A DNA stretch of 57,589 bases from RGIG4034 sp045576455 (GTDB taxonomy: Bacteria; Bacillota; Clostridia; Lachnospirales; Lachnospiraceae): NCBI GenBank assembly GCA_045576455.1, contig JAZNGM010000009.1, positions 1-57,589 on the forward strand, read 5' to 3'. Position numbers and translations under genes: made by a program. Positions 1-7,189 of the stretch are shown here, in pieces. Below the pieces are notes generated by a model, which saw nothing but the letters and a program-made list of their open reading frames with translations, did no database searches and was not told where the DNA came from. Within the stretch, counting starts at the first letter, position 1; each line of letters starts with the position of its first letter.

Positions 1-33
1 AAGTGATAAAAAACGAAAGGTGGAATTTGTATT

Positions 34-1050
34 ATGGAAGAAAAGTTGTATCGTAGTAAAAGGAATGGAGTAGCAATGCTCTTAATATCAATAGCATTAT
101 ATTTGATGGCAATAGGCGGCATTATTTTTTCTGCAGTATTACTTGCTAAAAAAGTAACCGCAGTAGCAGTTATTCTTTTAGTAGTGAGCATACTGTACGT
201 GTTATTTGGATGGATATTGTGGTTAGGATTCAGAATATTACGTCCGCAGGAAGCGTTAGTGTTAACCTTGTTTGGTAAATATATAGGAACTATAAAAGGC
301 GAAGGTTTTTATTGGGTTAATCCGTTCTCATCAAGTATTAATCCGGCAGCGAAGACAAAACTTAGCCAGAGTGGTGACGTAAAGACAGCTTCACCGAAGA
401 TTGGCCTGGATGATTTGGTGCATACAGAATTTACAAATAAAAAAATATCACTTAAGTTAATGACCTTAAGCAACAGCCGTCAGAAAATTAACGATTGTCT
501 CGGTAATCCTGTAGAAATTGCAATTGCAGTAACATGGAGAGTTGTAGACACAGCAAAAGCAGTTTTCATGGTTGATAATTATAAAGAGTACTTATCCTTA
601 CAATGCGATAGTGCATTAAGAGATATCGTCCGCATATATCCTTATGACGTGGCTCCGGGCGTAGATACAACAGGTGATGGTGTCGCTGATGAAGGTAGTC
701 TCCGTGGCTCCAGTGATGTTGTGGCAGACAGAATCAAGGCAGAAATACAAAAAAGAGTTGCTACTGCAGGAATTGAAATTGATGAAGCAAGAATTACATA
801 CCTTGCATATGCAACAGAAATTGCTGCAGTTATGTTACAACGTCAGCAGGCTTCCGCTATTATAGATGCAAGAAAGATGATAGTAGACGGCGCAGTGGGA
901 ATGGTTGAGATGGCACTTGAAAGACTTAATGAGAATGACCTGGTTAAGTTAGATGAGGAAAGAAAAGCTGCAATGGTATCTAACTTATTGGTAGTTCTTT
1001 GCGGTAACCACGATGCGCAGCCTATCGTAAATACAGGAAGCTTATATTAA
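34..1050 (+). CDS. SPFH/band 7 domain membrane protein
   Basis: Membrane scaffold protein of the SPFH (stomatin/prohibitin/flotillin/HflK) superfamily; such proteins oligomerise at membranes and organise lipid domains or protease partners. Two hydrophobic segments lie at about residues 13-37 and 42-66. The band 7 core follows (about 68-270), opening with the characteristic RPQEALVLTLFGKY stretch and ending in a helical region with LQRQQASAIIDARK. The ATG at 34 has an AAAGGTGG ribosome binding site 10 nt upstream. The stop overlaps the start of the next gene (TAATG), so the two are probably translationally coupled. The family assignment is firm; the cellular role is not known from sequence. 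Confidence 0.9.
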   Translation: MEEKLYRSKRNGVAMLLISIALYLMAIGGIIFSAVLLAKKVTAVAVILLVVSILYVLFGWILWLGFRILRPQEALVLTLFGKYIGTIKGEGFYWVNPFSSSINPAAKTKLSQSGDVKTASPKIGLDDLVHTEFTNKKISLKLMTLSNSRQKINDCLGNPVEIAIAVTWRVVDTAKAVFMVDNYKEYLSLQCDSALRDIVRIYPYDVAPGVDTTGDGVADEGSLRGSSDVVADRIKAEIQKRVATAGIEIDEARITYLAYATEIAAVMLQRQQASAIIDARKMIVDGAVGMVEMALERLNENDLVKLDEERKAAMVSNLLVVLCGNHDAQPIVNTGSLY

Positions 1051-1244
1051 TGGCAGAGAAAAAACAAGTCCCATTGAGACTTTCAGAGAATTTGTATAAT
1101 GCCATTGCAGCATGGGCAGAGGATGATTTTCGTTCTGTTAATGGTCAGATAGAATATTTATTAACGGAATGCGTAAGACAGAGAAAGAAAAACGGAAAAT
1201 ATGTGTCGGATGAACTGGATGTTCCTCCAAAACTGGATATATAA
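1050..1244 (+). CDS. small Arc/ribbon-helix-helix-like protein coupled to the SPFH gene
   Basis: A 64-residue protein whose first 45 residues (strand KQVPLRLSEN, then two helices around NAIAAWAEDD and NGQIEYLLTECVRQRK) fit the ribbon-helix-helix fold of Arc/MetJ-type DNA-binding proteins. The ATG overlaps the stop of the SPFH gene by one base and has no ribosome binding site of its own, so it should be made by reinitiation. A terminator follows directly, which closes a two-gene unit. A role as regulator of the SPFH gene is inference. Nothing toxin-like accompanies it, so I do not call it an antitoxin. Confidence 0.75.
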   Translation: MAEKKQVPLRLSENLYNAIAAWAEDDFRSVNGQIEYLLTECVRQRKKNGKYVSDELDVPPKLDI

Positions 1245-1265
1245 ATACGTATAATTTGTTGATAC

Positions 1266-1307
1266 AATAAAGTTCGGAATGTATATTTACAGTCCGGACT
1301 TTATTTT
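1266..1307 (+). terminator. rho-independent terminator after the SPFH operon
   Basis: Arms AATAAAGTTCGGA and TCCGGACTTTATT pair over 13 bp with one G-T wobble around a 14-nt loop, and the second arm runs into TTTTT. It closes the SPFH/RHH unit. Confidence 0.8.
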
Positions 1308-1370
1308 TGTAAAAATTCATCGAACCGGACCGGATTAATAGCGACTCTATATATGAAACATAAATAGACT

Positions 1371-1421
1371 GTTGCAACCGCAAAGTTGCGATAAATTGGT
1401 GGTGCGCAACTGTGGTTGCGG
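1371..1421. promoter_or_regulatory. cluster of TTGCG/CGCAA inverted repeats before the XRE gene (putative operator)
   Basis: Three palindromic units sit back to back: GTTGCAAC (1371-1378), CGCAA-AG-TTGCG (1379-1390) and CGCAAC-TGTG-GTTGCG (1405-1420). They end 2 bp before a TATAAT hexamer (1423-1428). I see no convincing -35 box at 17 bp spacing, as expected of a promoter that depends on a bound regulator. Binding by the downstream XRE protein is inference. Confidence 0.5.
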
Positions 1422-1453
1422 ATATAATAAAGTCATAATCGATTAATAAATAT

Positions 1454-1463
1454 AGCGGCCGCT
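1454..1463. repeat. 10-bp GC palindrome in the XRE leader
   Basis: AGCGGCCGCT is a perfect self-complementary decamer in an otherwise AT-rich leader, about 10 nt before the GGAGGAA ribosome binding site. It could form a small hairpin in the mRNA or be a further protein-binding site. Confidence 0.45.
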
Positions 1464-1487
1464 GATTAAATTTGGAGGAATTGAATT

Positions 1488-2201
1488 ATGACATTAGGAG
1501 AACAGATTAAGCGAGCAAGAGAGAGCAAGAATTTATCGCAGGAGGAATTGGCAACAAGGTTAGAAGTGAGCCGTCAGGCGGTTTCAAAATGGGAAAATGA
1601 TATTGCCATTCCGCAAGGGTTAAACAGAGAAATGCTTTCAAAGGTATTGGAGATAGAATTTGCAGTATCGGAAGGTGAAAGTGTAAAGAGTAAGAAGAAA
1701 TTGTTTGTAGCTTTATTGGGCTGGCTGGTTGCAATGATTCTTTTGATAATTTTAGTAATCTGTATAGGTACTAATAAAAAGGAAAAATCCGACGACAAAA
1801 AGTTAACGGAAGAAGCGCATATTGGTGAGAATGAGGAAAATGTTGTTTTGCCTAAGTTAAAGCAAGTTTTATTTTACGACGACGACCAGAATATAGTAAT
1901 GCAGGAAGCGTTATGGTATAATGCGGCACGAATTGACAGTATATTGGTTCAATGGGAAGGTGGCACGCCTAATAGTATAAAGGTATTTGCTGTCCCTACA
2001 GGTACAGAAACGCTTGATAAAACCAGTCTTTTGTTAACGAAACCGGTATTGGATGGAGATACGGTAGCATTATTGAGTGCGGATGTACTTAAAGATATAG
2101 ATACTTGTCATGTATATATTCAACTTGATTTTGGAAATGACAATATAGTTACATCTGAGGATTATAATGTTTTCTATGATAGTGAGTTGATAATGGATTG
2201 A
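1488..2201 (+). CDS. membrane-anchored XRE-family HTH regulator
   Basis: Residues 5-58 form a Cro/C1-type helix-turn-helix (LSQEELATRLEVSRQAVSKWE is the recognition region). A single transmembrane helix follows at about 72-94 (LFVALLGWLVAMILLIILVICIG), then a roughly 140-residue extracytoplasmic region with no motif I recognise. The layout is that of one-component sensors that bind DNA inside and read something outside the cell. The start is the ATG at 1488, 8 nt after GGAGGAA. It stands behind a cluster of inverted repeats (1371-1421), which suggests autoregulation. The esterase gene 50 bp downstream may be co-transcribed. The ligand is unknown. Confidence 0.85.
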   Translation: MTLGEQIKRARESKNLSQEELATRLEVSRQAVSKWENDIAIPQGLNREMLSKVLEIEFAVSEGESVKSKKKLFVALLGWLVAMILLIILVICIGTNKKEKSDDKKLTEEAHIGENEENVVLPKLKQVLFYDDDQNIVMQEALWYNAARIDSILVQWEGGTPNSIKVFAVPTGTETLDKTSLLLTKPVLDGDTVALLSADVLKDIDTCHVYIQLDFGNDNIVTSEDYNVFYDSELIMD

Positions 2202-2256
2202 TACATAATTATAAAAATGCTACAATATTCTAATCAACAAGAGAAGGAGATTGGAT

Positions 2257-3105
2257 ATGGATTACATTTTTGAAATGCCGGAAGCGATGCTTAAGGAAAC
2301 GGATAAAAAGGGTACGGTAGAAAGATTTTATTATGATAGTGAAACCTATGATGCAGAAGGTTCAACATCTCTTAAAAAGGGCGCATGGGTTTATTTGCCG
2401 TATGGTTATGACGCAGCAGAAAAATACAATGTGCTTTATCTTTTACACGGTGGCGGGGTTAATGAAGACTGGTGGTTTAAGATGTTCCCGGATACGGTTA
2501 CCATTCTTGACAATATGATGGCACAGGGGATTTGCAAGCCGTGCATCATTGTAACGCCTACATATTACCGTGGGGAAGAAAATGAAAAAAGCGGAGAATA
2601 CTTAACGGAACAGTTCCGCTTTGAACTTCGTAAGGATTTAATTCCGGCTATTGAAACTAAGTATTCCACTTATGCAGACGGAAACGTAATTGAAGAGAAT
2701 CTTATAAAGACACGTGAACACAGAGCTTGTGCCGGACTTTCATTAGGTTCCATGACGACTTACCGTGCAGCTTTATATAATAATTTCGATTTATTCTCAT
2801 GGTATGGTCCGTTTTCAGGTTGCGGCGGCCCGAGAGGAGACCGTGATAATGAAGCAAAACGTATCAGTGAAACCATTATGGATGGCGATAAAAACGGATT
2901 AAAACTGGATTATTTATTCTGCTGTAATGGTGATAAAGACATTGCATACGAAGAACATACTGAGATTATGGAAAAGGCATTAAAGGCTTGCCCTATTCTT
3001 AAAACGGGTGAAAACTATGACTTCTACACAATACCGGGCGGTGTTCATGATATGAAGGCATGGCAGTTACATTTATATCATGCATTACAGATTTTCTTTG
3101 TATAG
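2257..3105 (+). CDS. alpha/beta-hydrolase, esterase D / CE1-like
   Basis: Serine esterase of the putative esterase family (PF00756; related to feruloyl and acetyl xylan esterases such as the XynZ esterase domain). The oxyanion region LLHGGGVNEDWWF, nucleophile elbow GLSLGSM (GxSxG) and late histidine in PGGVHDMKAW are all visible; the acid is probably in CCNGDKDIAY. There is no signal peptide, so it should act in the cytoplasm. The ATG at 2257 is preferred over an in-frame TTG at 2251 because AGAAGGAGA ends at 2250, too close to the TTG. Release of ferulic or acetyl groups from imported xylo-oligosaccharides would suit the GH43 enzyme encoded nearby, but that is inference. Confidence 0.85.
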   Translation: MDYIFEMPEAMLKETDKKGTVERFYYDSETYDAEGSTSLKKGAWVYLPYGYDAAEKYNVLYLLHGGGVNEDWWFKMFPDTVTILDNMMAQGICKPCIIVTPTYYRGEENEKSGEYLTEQFRFELRKDLIPAIETKYSTYADGNVIEENLIKTREHRACAGLSLGSMTTYRAALYNNFDLFSWYGPFSGCGGPRGDRDNEAKRISETIMDGDKNGLKLDYLFCCNGDKDIAYEEHTEIMEKALKACPILKTGENYDFYTIPGGVHDMKAWQLHLYHALQIFFV

Positions 3106-3131
3106 ATGCAGAAAAAATATAAAAATAATGC

Positions 3132-3160
3132 TTGACACTATAAAAATAGTACGATACTAT
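3132..3160 (+). promoter_or_regulatory. strong sigma-A promoter of the ABC-class ATPase leader
   Basis: A perfect -35 TTGACA (3132-3137), 17-bp spacer and -10 TACTAT (3155-3160) place the transcription start near 3167, about 245 nt upstream of the ATPase gene. The -10 box is one arm of an inverted repeat (3146-3160). Confidence 0.8.
3146..3160. promoter_or_regulatory. palindrome over the -10 box (possible operator)
   Basis: ATAGTA-CGA-TACTAT is a perfect 6-bp inverted repeat whose right arm is the -10 hexamer. Its position suits a repressor operator. No regulator gene stands next to it, so the binding protein is unknown. Confidence 0.4.
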
Positions 3161-3193
3161 GTAACAAAATAAATCGTAGTGATAAGAAAAGAG

Positions 3194-3254
3194 GTGGTTA
3201 ATATGATAAGAACAATTAAATCAAAGCTCATATTAACCACATTTTTATTTTCTT
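3194..3254 (+). terminator. leader hairpin with U-rich tail overlapping the leader peptide ORF
   Basis: GTGGTTAATATGA (3194-3206) and TCATATTAACCAC (3228-3240) form a perfect 13-bp stem with a 21-nt loop, followed by ATTTTTATTTTCTT. The 5' arm contains part of the Shine-Dalgarno sequence and the ATG of the leader peptide, and the 3' arm lies within its coding sequence. A ribosome starting on the leader peptide would therefore prevent the hairpin, so it reads as a translation-sensitive terminator or attenuator. Confidence 0.6.
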
Positions 3255-3256
3255 AA
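3203..3256 (+). CDS. 17-residue leader peptide upstream of the ABC-class ATPase
   Basis: AGAGGTGG (3190-3197) is followed after 5 nt by an ATG opening an ORF that reads MIRTIKSKLILTTFLFS and stops at TAA (3254-3256). It lies in the transcribed leader between the promoter and a terminator, and both arms of a 13-bp hairpin fall on it. Its position, good ribosome binding site and overlap with alternative RNA structures fit a regulatory leader peptide like those before erm and ABC-F antibiotic-resistance genes. That resemblance is one of layout; I recognise no known stalling motif in the peptide. Confidence 0.55.
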   Translation: MIRTIKSKLILTTFLFS

Positions 3257-3329
3257 TACACTGCGTAAAACGTACGATAGATTAGTGTAATAGCGTTTAA
3301 GATAATAAAGTCATATTTTTTTAGTGGTT

Positions 3330-3362
3330 AAAGAGTTCATTTTATGGACTCTTTGTTTTTTT
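3330..3362 (+). terminator. rho-independent terminator inside the ATPase leader
   Basis: AAAGAGTTCA (3330-3339) pairs with TGGACTCTTT (3345-3354) over 10 bp with one wobble around a 5-nt loop, followed by GTTTTTTTG. It lies about 50 nt upstream of the ATPase start codon, downstream of the promoter and with no intervening gene other than the leader peptide. Expression of the ATPase therefore requires read-through. Confidence 0.8.
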
Positions 3363-3371
3363 GTTCTTTTA

Positions 3372-3410
3372 TACACTACGGTAATAAAATAAAAAGAGAG
3401 GTATAGTGTA
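3372..3410 (+). promoter_or_regulatory. inverted repeat flanking the ATPase ribosome binding site
   Basis: TACACTA (3372-3378) and TAGTGTA (3404-3410) are a perfect 7-bp inverted repeat, with the Shine-Dalgarno AGAGAGG (about 3395-3401) in the loop just before the ATG at 3413. A second TAGTGTA (3283-3289) and a TACACT (3257-3262) upstream offer alternative partners, so the region could refold. Confidence 0.45.
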
Positions 3411-3412
3411 GA

Positions 3413-5158
3413 ATGAACAAATTTAAACACATTGTGTTAGGAGGTCACACACAAAGAAAAGAGTACCTTCACAAACTATATACCGACAGACAGGTACATA
3501 TCAGTTCTATGAGTAGTTCTTCGCAACCGATAGAGGAAGAAAAAATATTCGGGTACAGGAACATAACCTTTGATTTTGAAGGAACCGGTTACAGAACAAT
3601 GGAGCGGATGGTTATGTTTGTATACATCCCGGCAGATGTGTTTGCCAATACAGGCGATATAGGCATGAATGCTACGGCATATGAAGATTATATATTAAGA
3701 ACCTTATCGGCTTCGGTAAATGAACTATGTCAGGAGTATAAAAACGACCACAAAAGCAATAGGGAGAAACCGGATTTTTCACTTCAATCCGTTAATTCTG
3801 TTGTACAGAGAAGAAACGGATGTATTTACATGGCAGACCGGAATGCTTTCAGAATCAGGATACATTATGTGGCGCCGCTTATTAATGCTACCTACCTAAA
3901 CGGTAAAAGTATGTGTAAATCAGTAAAAGCCATAATGGACTTGATATGCAATAAGCTGGAAACTATTGATCAAAGTAATTTGGCAAAGCACATCCGTCTG
4001 TATGCACAACAAAATGAAATCAGAGCGTATATTAAAGCTAATGAATATGTGGCATTTGTCGGAAATAACAGCATTCTCCCAAGACAAGGTGACACAGAGG
4101 AACCTATGATGAATGCAATTCCGTTTTTGTCACCGGCTGAACAGGAAATTACAATTAAGCTTTCAGACGGCACAACGGTTTCAGGTATGGGATTAAGAAA
4201 AGGCATAACGGTTATAACGGGAGGAGGCTACTCCGGAAAGAGTACGCTGTTAGATAGTCTGGAAGCCGGAATATATAACCATATAAGCGGTGACGGACGA
4301 GAGTATGTCATAACGGATGAAACGGCAACAAAAATATATGCGGAGGACGGAAGATATATAGAAAATACGGATATTTCACCATTTTTCTCATATATGCCGG
4401 GTAATGTAAGTGTTGATAATTTCTCGACAGAGCGTGCAAGCGGAAGTGTATCACAGGCAACCGGAATCATAGAAGCCATATATGGCGGCTGTAAAATGCT
4501 GATGATTGATGAAGATACGAGTGCTACTAACTTTATGATACGTGATGAGCATATGCGGCTTTTAGTTGAAAAGGAACCTATCATTCCTTTTACCGACAGG
4601 ATTGTTGAAATTAAAAAAATGGGTATATCTACCATACTGGTTATTGGCGGTTCGGGAGAGTATTTAAAATATGCTGATTCGGTTATCCTGATGGAAGATT
4701 ATATTGCTAAGGATAAAACTGCCTATATAAATGAGCGCATTAAGCCAATACTTCCGGATAAAAAAGCAGAAACTGACATAAAACCATGTGTCTTTATGCA
4801 GGAAAAAAGTTTCGTAACAGAAAAAAACGAAGCGGAGTTTTTTTACAGTGAATGTGTAAAAATTGAAAATGCCAGATATATTAAAATAGATAATTATGTA
4901 TCTGACATTACCAAAATAACGTCTGTTATAACGGATGAACAGATAAACAGTCTGACGTATCTTTTGGAAAAAATAATGTCAGATAAAGGAACAGACACGG
5001 ATTTATTAGCAAGATGCAAAAAAGTTACCGCTGATTTCCTCGAAAAAACACAAAAGACAACGTTATCTTTTTCCCATCAATATGAACTGTGGCTTGAACA
5101 AGTAAGGGTCATTGATTTGATTATGGTTGCGTGTAGGATGCGTACACTGGACAGTTAA
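3413..5158 (+). CDS. predicted ATPase of the ABC class (PF09818-like)
   Basis: A 581-residue soluble protein matching the 'predicted ATPase of the ABC class' family, whose best-studied relative I know of is the trypanosomal RNA-binding protein MRB1590. An N-terminal domain (about 1-250) precedes a P-loop GGGYSGKST (270-278) and a Walker B strand MLMIDEDTS (about 363-370). There are no membrane segments and no transporter partner, so it is not a transport ATPase. The ATG at 3413 follows AGAGAGG by about 11 nt. It is a single-gene unit behind an elaborate leader with a strong promoter, leader peptide and two hairpins, which implies tight conditional expression. The substrate is unknown; a nucleic-acid or ribosome-related role is inference from the relative and from the leader. 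Confidence 0.8.
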   Translation: MNKFKHIVLGGHTQRKEYLHKLYTDRQVHISSMSSSSQPIEEEKIFGYRNITFDFEGTGYRTMERMVMFVYIPADVFANTGDIGMNATAYEDYILRTLSASVNELCQEYKNDHKSNREKPDFSLQSVNSVVQRRNGCIYMADRNAFRIRIHYVAPLINATYLNGKSMCKSVKAIMDLICNKLETIDQSNLAKHIRLYAQQNEIRAYIKANEYVAFVGNNSILPRQGDTEEPMMNAIPFLSPAEQEITIKLSDGTTVSGMGLRKGITVITGGGYSGKSTLLDSLEAGIYNHISGDGREYVITDETATKIYAEDGRYIENTDISPFFSYMPGNVSVDNFSTERASGSVSQATGIIEAIYGGCKMLMIDEDTSATNFMIRDEHMRLLVEKEPIIPFTDRIVEIKKMGISTILVIGGSGEYLKYADSVILMEDYIAKDKTAYINERIKPILPDKKAETDIKPCVFMQEKSFVTEKNEAEFFYSECVKIENARYIKIDNYVSDITKITSVITDEQINSLTYLLEKIMSDKGTDTDLLARCKKVTADFLEKTQKTTLSFSHQYELWLEQVRVIDLIMVACRMRTLDS

Positions 5159-5242
5159 TAAGATTGCATTTTTGTACGATATATATTAAGTAAACGAATA
5201 TACTAAACTATGCACTACCTAATCATAAGGAGGTTTAATGCT

Positions 5243-6043
5243 ATGGGATATTTTAAGGGAAAAACAGTTATTGTAACCGGTGGCGGCCGTGCTGTACTTT
5301 CTGATGGGAAATGTGGTTCCATCGGATACGGAATTGCAACGGCTTATGCCAAAGAGGGCACCAATATAGTTGTTACGGGACGCGATATGAATAAGCTTAC
5401 GTCAGCAAAAGAAGAGTTGGAAAAACTTTATGACATTAAGGTGCTTCCGGTTCAGGCAGATGTAAGTGTTTCGGGAAACAACGAAGAGGTAGTCAATAAT
5501 GTGATAAAGCAAACCATGGATACCTTTGGAAGAATTGATGTATTAGTCAATAACGCGCAGGCTTCGGCATCGGGAGTGGCCCTTAGCGAACACACTACCG
5601 AGCAGTTTGATCTTGCAGTATATTCGGGTTTATATGCAACTTTTTATTATATGAAAGCGTGTTATCCGTATTTGAAGGAAACCAGGGGAAGTGTAATTAA
5701 TTTTGCATCCGGTGCGGGACTTTTCGGCAATTTCGGACAGTGCTCCTATGCGGCAGCCAAAGAGGGAATAAGAGGACTTTCCCGTGTTGCGGCAACAGAG
5801 TGGGCCAAAGACGGTATTAATGTCAATGTAGTTTGTCCTCTTGCCTGGACAGCCAAGCTTGAGCAGTTTAAAAATGCGTATCCGGACGCCTTTGACAAAA
5901 ATGTGCATACACCGCCGGCGGGGCATTTCGGTGATGCTGAATATGAAATCGGACGTGTCTGCGTGCAGCTTGCCTCACCTGATTTTAAGTATATGACAGG
6001 TGAGACACTGACGCTGGAAGGCGGTCTTGGTCAAAGACCGTAA
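5243..6043 (+). CDS. short-chain dehydrogenase/reductase (SDR)
   Basis: NAD(P)-dependent oxidoreductase of the classical SDR family. The Rossmann start VIVTGGG is at residues 9-15, but the usual TGxxxGxG loop is enlarged: about ten extra residues (around RAVLSDGKCG) separate TGGG from SIGYGIA. NNAQAS replaces the usual NNAG, SGAGLFG holds the catalytic serine region and YAAAKEG supplies the Tyr/Lys pair. The start at 5243 is chosen because AAGGAGG (5227-5233) is 9 nt upstream; an in-frame ATG at 5210 has no ribosome binding site. It converges on the GH43 gene with only 11 bp between the stops. The substrate is not predictable. Confidence 0.85.
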   Translation: MGYFKGKTVIVTGGGRAVLSDGKCGSIGYGIATAYAKEGTNIVVTGRDMNKLTSAKEELEKLYDIKVLPVQADVSVSGNNEEVVNNVIKQTMDTFGRIDVLVNNAQASASGVALSEHTTEQFDLAVYSGLYATFYYMKACYPYLKETRGSVINFASGAGLFGNFGQCSYAAAKEGIRGLSRVAATEWAKDGINVNVVCPLAWTAKLEQFKNAYPDAFDKNVHTPPAGHFGDAEYEIGRVCVQLASPDFKYMTGETLTLEGGLGQRP

Positions 6044-6054
6044 GAATCTATTAT

Positions 6055-7050
6055 TTATCTTTTAAAGGAGAACGGATGGTTAACACCATCCCATACAACG
6101 TTCATTATTCGTGCATGCCTGCAGGGATCGAATAGAGGGTCATTATGCGCATAGCCGCAAGCGCCTTCGAAACATTCTTTACTGCGGGCATGATACACGA
6201 TTACATCATTTCCGTTTTCGTCTTTGGTAAATGAGTTATGGCCGGGACCGTATTCATCCACTAAATCATCAGAAGTCAGTACCGGTGTGTCGTATTTTTT
6301 CCAGGATTCCTGCATCAATAAGTCGGCATTTCCGTTGGCTTCAAGTAAGCCGACGCAGTACTCAGGACCGGTTCCGGAAGCTGAGAAACATACATAAACC
6401 ATGCCATTATGTTTTAATACGCTTGCCCCTTCATTTACCGGAAAACGTACCTTTTCCCAATCGTAATCCGGCTTGGATAAAAGCATCGGCATGGAGATTA
6501 ATTCCCACGGTTTTTCCTTATTAACTTCGCCGATGTACAAGCTTGATACTTTTACCTCGCTGTGCTGTGCCCAGATGACGTAGGAATGACCATTTGCTTC
6601 AAAGTATGTCATATCCAGGGAAAATCCCGTAAAGGAGAACTGATCTTCATTAAGCTTGCCGAATTTACCTTTTTCAATCCATGTGTCGTGGTAAGGGTCA
6701 GTTCCTTCACAGATTAGGACGTTGCAATCAAAATCCCAATAATTATCCGTTTTACAGCTTCCGGCGTAAAATACATACCATTTACCGCCGATAAAGTGAA
6801 TTTCGGGCGCCCATATAAAACGGTGTGTAAGGGTATTACTGTTTGATTGCCAGATGGTTTTTTCCTCTGCGTTTGCTAAGGATGCTAAGGATTTGGCACG
6901 TCTTAATATGACGCGGTCATAGCCGTCAGGGTCATTTTCGCTTTTCATGGGATAGGATGCGGTAAAGTAATAATAACCATCAGGACCTTTTATTACATAA
7001 GGGTCGGCACGCTCTTGAATAAAAGGGTTTGGATATTTGAAATCAGACAT
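6055..7050 (-). CDS. glycoside hydrolase family 43 (beta-xylosidase / arabinofuranosidase type)
   Basis: A five-bladed beta-propeller glycosidase of GH43. The N-terminal RADPYVI carries the catalytic-base aspartate (about D16), SFTGFSLDMTYFE the central acid, and VNEGASVLKHNGMVYV the catalytic glutamate. Late GPGHNSFTKDENGN is also typical. There is no signal peptide or carbohydrate-binding module, so it should hydrolyse imported xylo- or arabino-oligosaccharides in the cytoplasm. On the minus strand an AAGGAGC ribosome binding site precedes the ATG at 7050 and a TATAAT (7085-7090 on the plus strand) lies upstream. Xylosidase versus arabinofuranosidase activity cannot be decided here. Confidence 0.88.
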   Translation of the reverse strand: MSDFKYPNPFIQERADPYVIKGPDGYYYFTASYPMKSENDPDGYDRVILRRAKSLASLANAEEKTIWQSNSNTLTHRFIWAPEIHFIGGKWYVFYAGSCKTDNYWDFDCNVLICEGTDPYHDTWIEKGKFGKLNEDQFSFTGFSLDMTYFEANGHSYVIWAQHSEVKVSSLYIGEVNKEKPWELISMPMLLSKPDYDWEKVRFPVNEGASVLKHNGMVYVCFSASGTGPEYCVGLLEANGNADLLMQESWKKYDTPVLTSDDLVDEYGPGHNSFTKDENGNDVIVYHARSKECFEGACGYAHNDPLFDPCRHARIMNVVWDGVNHPFSFKR

Positions 7051-7122
7051 ATTAAAGCTCCTTAAAATATTGTAAATTTTATATATTATAGATAAATTAA
7101 TAAAATATTAAAATGTATTATC

Positions 7123-7151
7123 TTGTTAAAGTGAACAATAAAGTGTAGAAT
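7123..7151 (+). promoter_or_regulatory. promoter of the small membrane protein / tldD unit
   Basis: TTGTTA (7123-7128), 17-bp spacer, TAGAAT (7146-7151), ending 38 bp before the start codon at 7190. The -35 region overlaps an imperfect inverted repeat TTGTT-N6-AACAA (7123-7138). Confidence 0.55.
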
Positions 7152-7189
7152 GATAAATTAGAAAACTAAGTAATAGGAGGGCTATCGAA

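Noticed and set aside
1050..1244. Toxin-antitoxin module for the ribbon-helix-helix gene
   Set aside because: No toxin-like ORF lies beside it; the only coupled gene encodes an SPFH membrane protein.
4228..4635. Long antisense ORF (135 codons) opposite the ABC-class ATPase gene
   Set aside because: It is a reading-frame shadow: low-complexity Ser/Ile-rich translation, no ribosome binding site, and the sense frame has clear ATPase motifs.
7123..7138. TTGTTAAAGTGAACAA as a Rex (NADH-sensing repressor) operator
   Set aside because: The Rex consensus TTGTTAA-N4-TTAACAA needs wider spacing and a better right half; here the spacing is 2 bp short and one half-site base differs.
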